Shown here: positions 59,646 through 64,000 of the stretch, piece by piece | How the letters are laid out: every line of letters begins with the position of its first letter | How positions within the stretch are numbered: position 1 is the first letter of the stretch | Assembly (NCBI GenBank): GCA_947173495.1 | Contig: CAMWFQ010000001.1 | Span: 248,001 to 312,000 of the forward strand | Direction: 5' to 3' | Source: an uncultured Lachnospiraceae bacterium | GTDB taxonomy: Bacteria > Bacillota > Clostridia > Lachnospirales > Lachnospiraceae | DNA: 64,000 nucleotides | Program-made: the position numbers and the translations under genes | The notes under the pieces: model-generated | Seen by the model: only the letters and a program-made list of their open reading frames with translations | Told to the model about the DNA's origin: nothing | Database searches by the model: none

Positions 59646-60485
59646 TTAACCTTTAATCCCTGTTGCTGCAACTCCCTCGACAAAATATTTCTGAGCACAG
59701 AAGAACAGCACCACCAGGGGGATAATACTTACCAGCGCCATTGCAATGATATTATTCCAGCTGATCGACATGTTTACATCCATCGACATCCTCAGCCCCA
59801 GGGCCAGCGGATATTTGCTCACATTATTGATGTAGAGCAGCGGCCCGAAAAAATCATTCCAGCTCCACATAAACTGAAAAATCATTGCCGAAAAAACTGC
59901 CGGCTTGGCCAGCGGCATCACGATCCTGAAATATACCATAATACTGCTGCAGCCATCCACATAGGCCGATTCATCCAGTTCCCTGGGCACTCCTCTGAAA
60001 AACTGAATGAACATAAAAATAAAGAACGAGCCGCCTCCGAAAACACAGGGAACAATAAAGGGCAGATAAGTGTCCAGCCATCCCATATTCCGGAACATGA
60101 TGTACCGCGGGATAATCATTACCGCATTGGGAAGCATCATGCATCCCATCATAAGCGCAAAGAAGAATTTCTTTCCCCAAAATTTGAACCTTGCAAATCC
60201 AAAGGCCACAAAGGATGCGGAAAGTACGGTAAATATCACCATCGGCAGCACCATTAAGAAGGTGTTTTTAAAAAAGGTGGCATATGTGTACTGACCTGAG
60301 CCCTTCCATCCGTTTCTATAACCGTCCAGCGTCCAGGTTTCAGGGAGAAGAGAAGCCCTGAATATTTCCTCATTGCCTTTAAAGGAAGCGAAAAGCATCC
60401 ATACCAGAGGATACAGCATAATAACCGCCACCGCTGTCAGAAGACAATAGCTTATTATTTTATGATACCGCTTTTTTCTGCTCAT
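59646..60485 (-). CDS. Sugar ABC transporter permease, MalG type
   Basis: A 279-residue CUT1 permease with six membrane segments and the EAA loop ELDESAYVDGCSSIMVYFRI (about 168-187), ending FFCAQKYFVEGVAATGIKG as is typical. It overlaps the MalF-type gene by one base (TGATG) and is followed after 61 bases by the response regulator gene. No ATPase gene is present. Confidence 0.92.
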   Translation of the reverse strand: MSRKKRYHKIISYCLLTAVAVIMLYPLVWMLFASFKGNEEIFRASLLPETWTLDGYRNGWKGSGQYTYATFFKNTFLMVLPMVIFTVLSASFVAFGFARFKFWGKKFFFALMMGCMMLPNAVMIIPRYIMFRNMGWLDTYLPFIVPCVFGGGSFFIFMFIQFFRGVPRELDESAYVDGCSSIMVYFRIVMPLAKPAVFSAMIFQFMWSWNDFFGPLLYINNVSKYPLALGLRMSMDVNMSISWNNIIAMALVSIIPLVVLFFCAQKYFVEGVAATGIKG

Positions 60486-61372
60486 CAGAATTCACCTCCA
60501 TCCTCATAGTAAACCCAGGCCGACGAAGATTTGAATACCAGCATGGACAGACAGATGATGATCAGGAACATGATCCATGACAATGCGCTCGCATAACCCA
60601 TTTTATAATATTTGAAAGCGTCCGTGTACAGTTTCATTCCCAGTACATAGGTAGACTTCATCGGTCCGCCGCCTGTAATGACAAAAGCCGATGTGAATTC
60701 CTGCAGGGCGTTGATCATCTGCATAATCAGGTTAAAGAACAATATGGAAGTAATCATCGGCAGCGTGATTTTGAAAAAACACTGGAACCTGTTGGCCCCG
60801 TCAATGATGGCCGCCTCATACAGGGAGGCGGGAACCTGCTTCAGCGCCGCCAGAAACAGCACCATGGAGGAGCCGAACTGCCATACGGACAGAATACAGA
60901 TTGTGCCAAGCGCCGTATTCGGACTTCCCAGCCAGTCTCTGGGTCCTATCCCCAAGCCCGACAGCAGATGATTGACAGCGCCGTCTCTCATAAACAGGAT
61001 CTTCCACACCACGGCGATCGCTATACTTCCTCCCAGTATGGACGGAAGATAATAAAGCGTTCGAAACATCCCTATCCCTTTTACATTTTTGTTTAACAGC
61101 ATGGCGATGATCAGAGCAAATGCCAGTTTGCAGGGAACCACCACAAGCGCATAAATCGCCGTCACTTTCATGGAAGGCCAGAATTCCATATCCGATGTCA
61201 AAAGGCGTACATAATTGGTCAAACCGACCAGCTTAGGTTCCTTCAGCATGGTATAATTGGTAAATGAATAGTACAACGACATCACAAACGGATACATCTG
61301 AAACCAGAGTAATCCGATGATCCACGGGAGAATGAAAAACAGGCCCTTGTTTCTCTTCATTTTCTTTTTCAT
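60485..61372 (-). CDS. Sugar ABC transporter permease, MalF type
   Basis: A 295-residue CUT1 permease: first membrane segment at residues 10-31 (GLFFILPWIIGLLWFQMYPF), MYPFVMSLYYSFTNY, and EAA loop YEAAIIDGANRFQCFFKI (about 202-219). AGGAGG precedes the ATG at 61372. With the MalG-type permease and lipoprotein it forms an importer for a sugar processed by the GH4 enzyme. Confidence 0.92.
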   Translation of the reverse strand: MKKKMKRNKGLFFILPWIIGLLWFQMYPFVMSLYYSFTNYTMLKEPKLVGLTNYVRLLTSDMEFWPSMKVTAIYALVVVPCKLAFALIIAMLLNKNVKGIGMFRTLYYLPSILGGSIAIAVVWKILFMRDGAVNHLLSGLGIGPRDWLGSPNTALGTICILSVWQFGSSMVLFLAALKQVPASLYEAAIIDGANRFQCFFKITLPMITSILFFNLIMQMINALQEFTSAFVITGGGPMKSTYVLGMKLYTDAFKYYKMGYASALSWIMFLIIICLSMLVFKSSSAWVYYEDGGEF

Positions 61373-61436
61373 TTTCGCTTTCCTCCTGTAAAACCTGCTT
61401 TTGGGGTGAGCGTAAAGAAGGGGAAAATCCCCCTCT

Positions 61437-62819
61437 TTACTCCATATCAGCTTTCACAGTTGCCAGCATATCGCTCATCAGCTTATGCGCTTCCTCTGCC
61501 GCTTCTCTCGGCCCCGCATACTGTCCGTATATCATTTTTTCTATTATCGCGCTGAACGTATCCTGCACTTCCGTTGTGTTCGGTACATCCAGCTCCGGCA
61601 TTCCCGGATTGGCCATGGCAAGATCCACTGCCCGGCTTGCCTGTTCGCTGATCAGTCCGTTTTCTTCCAGAATCTTTCTTCCCTTTTCCGTGGGAGGAAT
61701 GGAACGGCAGTCCTTCAATGCGAGAATCCCCGCTTCCTGGTTGAACATAAAATCCAGAAACTTCATCGCTTCCTTCGGATGCTCACAGTTTGCCGACACT
61801 GCCAGCACCTGGGAAGGCCTTACCAGCACGCCTGAATTCTCGGCTCCCTCAATGCAGGGATACGGCAGAGACACGGCATTTTCTCCCCACTGCTGCTGAT
61901 CCGCCTGAGAAGACCAGTTCAGCCAGCATCCCAGCTGATTATTGTTCCACTTGGGATTGTCCTGAGGCGCGCCCTTAAAAATCATGGATTCCTCATAGGG
62001 AATGATGACCTTGTCATCGTAAAGCTTCTTGGTGTAGGCGAATGCCTCTTCCATTTCGTCCACCGTCACACCCAGCGTATAGTCTTCATTGATCAGCTGG
62101 CGGTTTGTCAGCTGCATCAGATAAATCCGGGTCGCATAGAAGGCAATCCCGTTATCCATGTTAATGAAATAATTTTCGGGATTTACTTCATTCACCTTTT
62201 TACCCTGCTCATAAAAATCCTCCCAGGTGATCACATCTGAAAATGTAATATCAGCCTCGTCCATCACTGCCTGGTTCGCAAGAAGATTCAGAGCATTGGT
62301 TCCTGTGGGAAGGGAAACCAGCTTGTCCGCATATACACAGAAGTCATCCAGAAAATCCTCTGAAAAGCCGTCCAGCGAGATGCAGTCTGCATAATCCCTG
62401 ATATTCAGGAAAAAGTCGGGATTCTGTGCCATAAAGGTTGCCATCCAGGGCTGGTCAAGCTGCATGATGTCAGCTTCCGTCTGCCCCGAAAGTGAGGCCG
62501 ATATCTTATCCTGATACCCATCAAACCCGCCGTATTCCGCTTCGATTTTAATATTGGGATTTTCTTCCTCAAACACCTTTATACATTCCAGCGTCGCCTC
62601 ATGCCTGCTGTCGCCGCCCCACCAGGAAAAACGGAGAGTCACCTGCTCCTGTGAATCCGTCTCCTGATCCGCCTGTGCTTCCTGCTCTGTTCCTTCCTCC
62701 TGCCTGTTCTGCTCTGCAGCCGGCGCCTGTCCTGAATCCTCCGCCTGCTTCTGACATCCCGAAAGAAGGCCGGCCATCAGAATTGCTCCTGCTGTCAGTA
62801 TTGCTGTCTTTTTTCTCAT
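61437..62819 (-). CDS. Extracellular sugar-binding lipoprotein
   Basis: A 460-residue family 1 solute-binding protein. The signal peptide MRKKTAILTAGAILMAGLLS is followed by the lipobox LSGC with Cys 22; a Gln/Glu-rich linker (about 23-60) and the binding domain (VTLRFSWWGGDSRHEATLEC onward) follow. GGAGG lies 9 bases before the ATG. It is the first gene of the operon; a TATAAT box is at 62853-62858 on the minus strand. Confidence 0.93.
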   Translation of the reverse strand: MRKKTAILTAGAILMAGLLSGCQKQAEDSGQAPAAEQNRQEEGTEQEAQADQETDSQEQVTLRFSWWGGDSRHEATLECIKVFEEENPNIKIEAEYGGFDGYQDKISASLSGQTEADIMQLDQPWMATFMAQNPDFFLNIRDYADCISLDGFSEDFLDDFCVYADKLVSLPTGTNALNLLANQAVMDEADITFSDVITWEDFYEQGKKVNEVNPENYFINMDNGIAFYATRIYLMQLTNRQLINEDYTLGVTVDEMEEAFAYTKKLYDDKVIIPYEESMIFKGAPQDNPKWNNNQLGCWLNWSSQADQQQWGENAVSLPYPCIEGAENSGVLVRPSQVLAVSANCEHPKEAMKFLDFMFNQEAGILALKDCRSIPPTEKGRKILEENGLISEQASRAVDLAMANPGMPELDVPNTTEVQDTFSAIIEKMIYGQYAGPREAAEEAHKLMSDMLATVKADME

Positions 62820-62852
62820 TCCACTGATACCTCCCTTTTAAGTATTTGCCTT

Positions 62853-62858
62853 ATTATA
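62853..62858 (-). promoter_or_regulatory. -10 box of the second sugar locus
   Basis: A perfect TATAAT on the minus strand, 34 bases before the binding-protein start. The -35 is weak (TTGCCG at 15 bases), which fits a promoter that needs the AraC-type regulator. Confidence 0.5.
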
Positions 62859-62979
62859 GCAGTCACGCTCTCCCGGCAATAGTCATCCCAATTGATATAA
62901 GGTATCATCTTTGTGGAAAAAAAGAAAGATATACTCCCTGCATCAGATAAAGTATCATTTTTTCAGATTTAATATGACA

Positions 62980-63002
62980 GGCCCATGCAGCACGCATGGG
63001 CC
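62980..63002 (-). terminator. Hairpin downstream of CPBP protease gene
   Basis: GGCCCATGC (62980-62988) and GCATGGGCC (62994-63002) form a perfect 9-bp GC-rich stem 32 bases after the stop. The T-run is poor. Confidence 0.5.
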
Positions 63003-63034
63003 CCAAGAATTTTCAGTCAAAAATATATTTTCCG

Positions 63035-63997
63035 TCAGCTTCTCTGCGCTGCGCGTCCCCGTACGATCACCCACAGACAGACGCCAGCCCCCGCCAGAGA
63101 GACTGCCGCAGCGGCGATCTCCCCCGCTCTGCCGATGCGGTCAAAACCTCCGTAAAAGCCAAATACATAAATACTCACGTTTGCCACGCCGTGGAACAAT
63201 ACCGGCGCCGCGAAGCTTTCGTATTTCTCATAGACCCAGGCGATCAGAAGACCGAGAATGGTCCCATAGAGGGCCTGCACCGGGTTCATATGATAACAAC
63301 CAAACAGAAGGGCTGAGACCAGAAAGGCGGTCCGCCGGCCGAAGCATCTCTTCATTCTGTTAAAGATCAGCCCTCGAAATACCGCTTCCTCCGCTGCCGG
63401 AGAGATGATTCCGTACAGCACAAGGCCTGTCGCGAAATTCACGCCAAACTGCGCCCTGGCAGTCTGGGTAAAGGATTCTGAGGCAGCCGTGATCCCCAGC
63501 AGGTCAAAAGCCAGATTCAGCCCCACCGCCACAAGAAACGCCAGGGCCCCCAACACCATATAGCCTGTCAGCAGACCTGCTCCGCCATCTCTGCTTCTGC
63601 CTTTTTTCCCAACGCTTCCGGCATCTGACGCCTGTGCCTGAAAACGGCTGCTCCCCTTTTCTTTCTTCCTGTCTCCCGGCACATCTTCTGCTTCTTCCGC
63701 TCCCTGAATTTCCCACCGCACCATCTGCCGGATCACTGCCAGACCAAGAAGAATCGCCGCTCCGTTGATCACACCGTTAACTGTGTAAGCATTTGCCGCC
63801 AAAAAGCCCACAAGCTCTTTGCCGCCCCGGGTCATGAGTTGATTCAGTCCCGCCCAGAGCAGAATCTCCGCGCAGTCGTGAACCACGAAATAAATCAGAA
63901 GCGGCAGGAGGAGGTATGCTGTCTTTTTCAGAGATCCCCACCTGGCGATCTCCTCTTCGCTCCATCTCGCCGCTATCATCTTCCACAGATTATCCAT
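63035..63997 (-). CDS. CPBP-family intramembrane metalloprotease
   Basis: About 320 residues with seven to eight membrane segments. The CPBP/Abi motifs are intact: EEAVFRGLIF (Glu-Glu-x3-Arg), FGCYHMNPVQALYG (His) and PVLFHGVAN (His, Asn). A hydrophilic loop (about 95-135) separates the first membrane pair from the catalytic part. Such proteins cleave membrane substrates such as CAAX-processed peptides or bacteriocin leaders. The ATG at 63997 is three bases from the window edge, so the ribosome-binding site and any upstream start are not visible. Confidence 0.85.
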   Translation of the reverse strand: MDNLWKMIAARWSEEEIARWGSLKKTAYLLLPLLIYFVVHDCAEILLWAGLNQLMTRGGKELVGFLAANAYTVNGVINGAAILLGLAVIRQMVRWEIQGAEEAEDVPGDRKKEKGSSRFQAQASDAGSVGKKGRSRDGGAGLLTGYMVLGALAFLVAVGLNLAFDLLGITAASESFTQTARAQFGVNFATGLVLYGIISPAAEEAVFRGLIFNRMKRCFGRRTAFLVSALLFGCYHMNPVQALYGTILGLLIAWVYEKYESFAAPVLFHGVANVSIYVFGFYGGFDRIGRAGEIAAAAVSLAGAGVCLWVIVRGRAAQRS

Positions 63998-64000
63998 TCT

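Overview
The window looks like chromosomal DNA of a gut-type member of the Bacillota, most likely a Lachnospiraceae (Clostridium cluster XIVa) relative. This rests on strong AGGAGG ribosome-binding sites with frequent TTG/GTG starts, CUT1 sugar ABC operons with LacI or YesMN-type regulators, a spore-photoproduct-lyase-like radical SAM gene, a BlaI/BlaR1-type pair, Uma2 and IS110 relics, and a clostridial gltBD pair. No rRNA, tRNA or CRISPR array was seen.

Layout. 1-4.6 kb: start of a DeoR-type regulator, then housekeeping and stress genes (peroxiredoxin, YaaA, nucleoside phosphorylase overlapping an SPL-like radical SAM gene, SDR). 4.7-16.9 kb: one long minus-strand carbohydrate locus with LacI regulator, lipoprotein binding protein, two permeases, six-hairpin glycosidase-like enzyme, ROK kinase, two cupin glucose-6-phosphate isomerase-like proteins, a two-domain mannose-6-phosphate isomerase and a zinc alcohol dehydrogenase. 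A perfect 18-bp palindrome lies at the lacI promoter. 17-26.7 kb: an accessory, increasingly AT-rich stretch with gene relics, an MFS transporter, a BlaI/BlaR1-type pair, an APH-like kinase, a P-loop kinase, a decayed IS110, an uncharacterised pair (class III cyclase-like protein plus PD-(D/E)XK nuclease) and a toxin-antitoxin pair.

26.8-31.8 kb: a nonribosomal peptide synthetase broken off inside its second adenylation domain, with an AT-rich substrate-binding core that looks swapped in. 32-39.5 kb: three small XRE regulators, a serine recombinase, a cassette made of a nitrilase-superfamily enzyme split over two frames at a possible -1 slippery site, a winged-helix protein and a radical SAM/SPASM enzyme, then a broken DUF2791-type ATPase. 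39.5-48 kb: cyclophilin lipoprotein, D,D-carboxypeptidase, several unknown genes, an antitoxin/PIN pair, a Uma2 protein missing its PD segment, a group II intron relic and a zinc-ribbon/TPR protein.

48.9-55.7 kb: glutamate synthase gltB-gltD. Its upstream region has a perfect GlnR/TnrA-type box, a promoter, a terminator-like hairpin immediately after the promoter and three tandem structured repeats whose stems covary. Three more 103-bp structured repeats separate gltB from gltD. 55.7-62.8 kb: a second sugar locus (ABC importer, YesMN-type two-component system, GH4 glycosidase). 63-64 kb: a CPBP membrane protease running to the window edge.

Strongest leads: (1) the gltB leader and gltB-gltD RNA repeats, (2) the nitrilase/wHTH/radical SAM cassette with its possible programmed frameshift, (3) the cyclase-like/nuclease pair. 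All functional statements come from reading motifs by eye; no database search was run.
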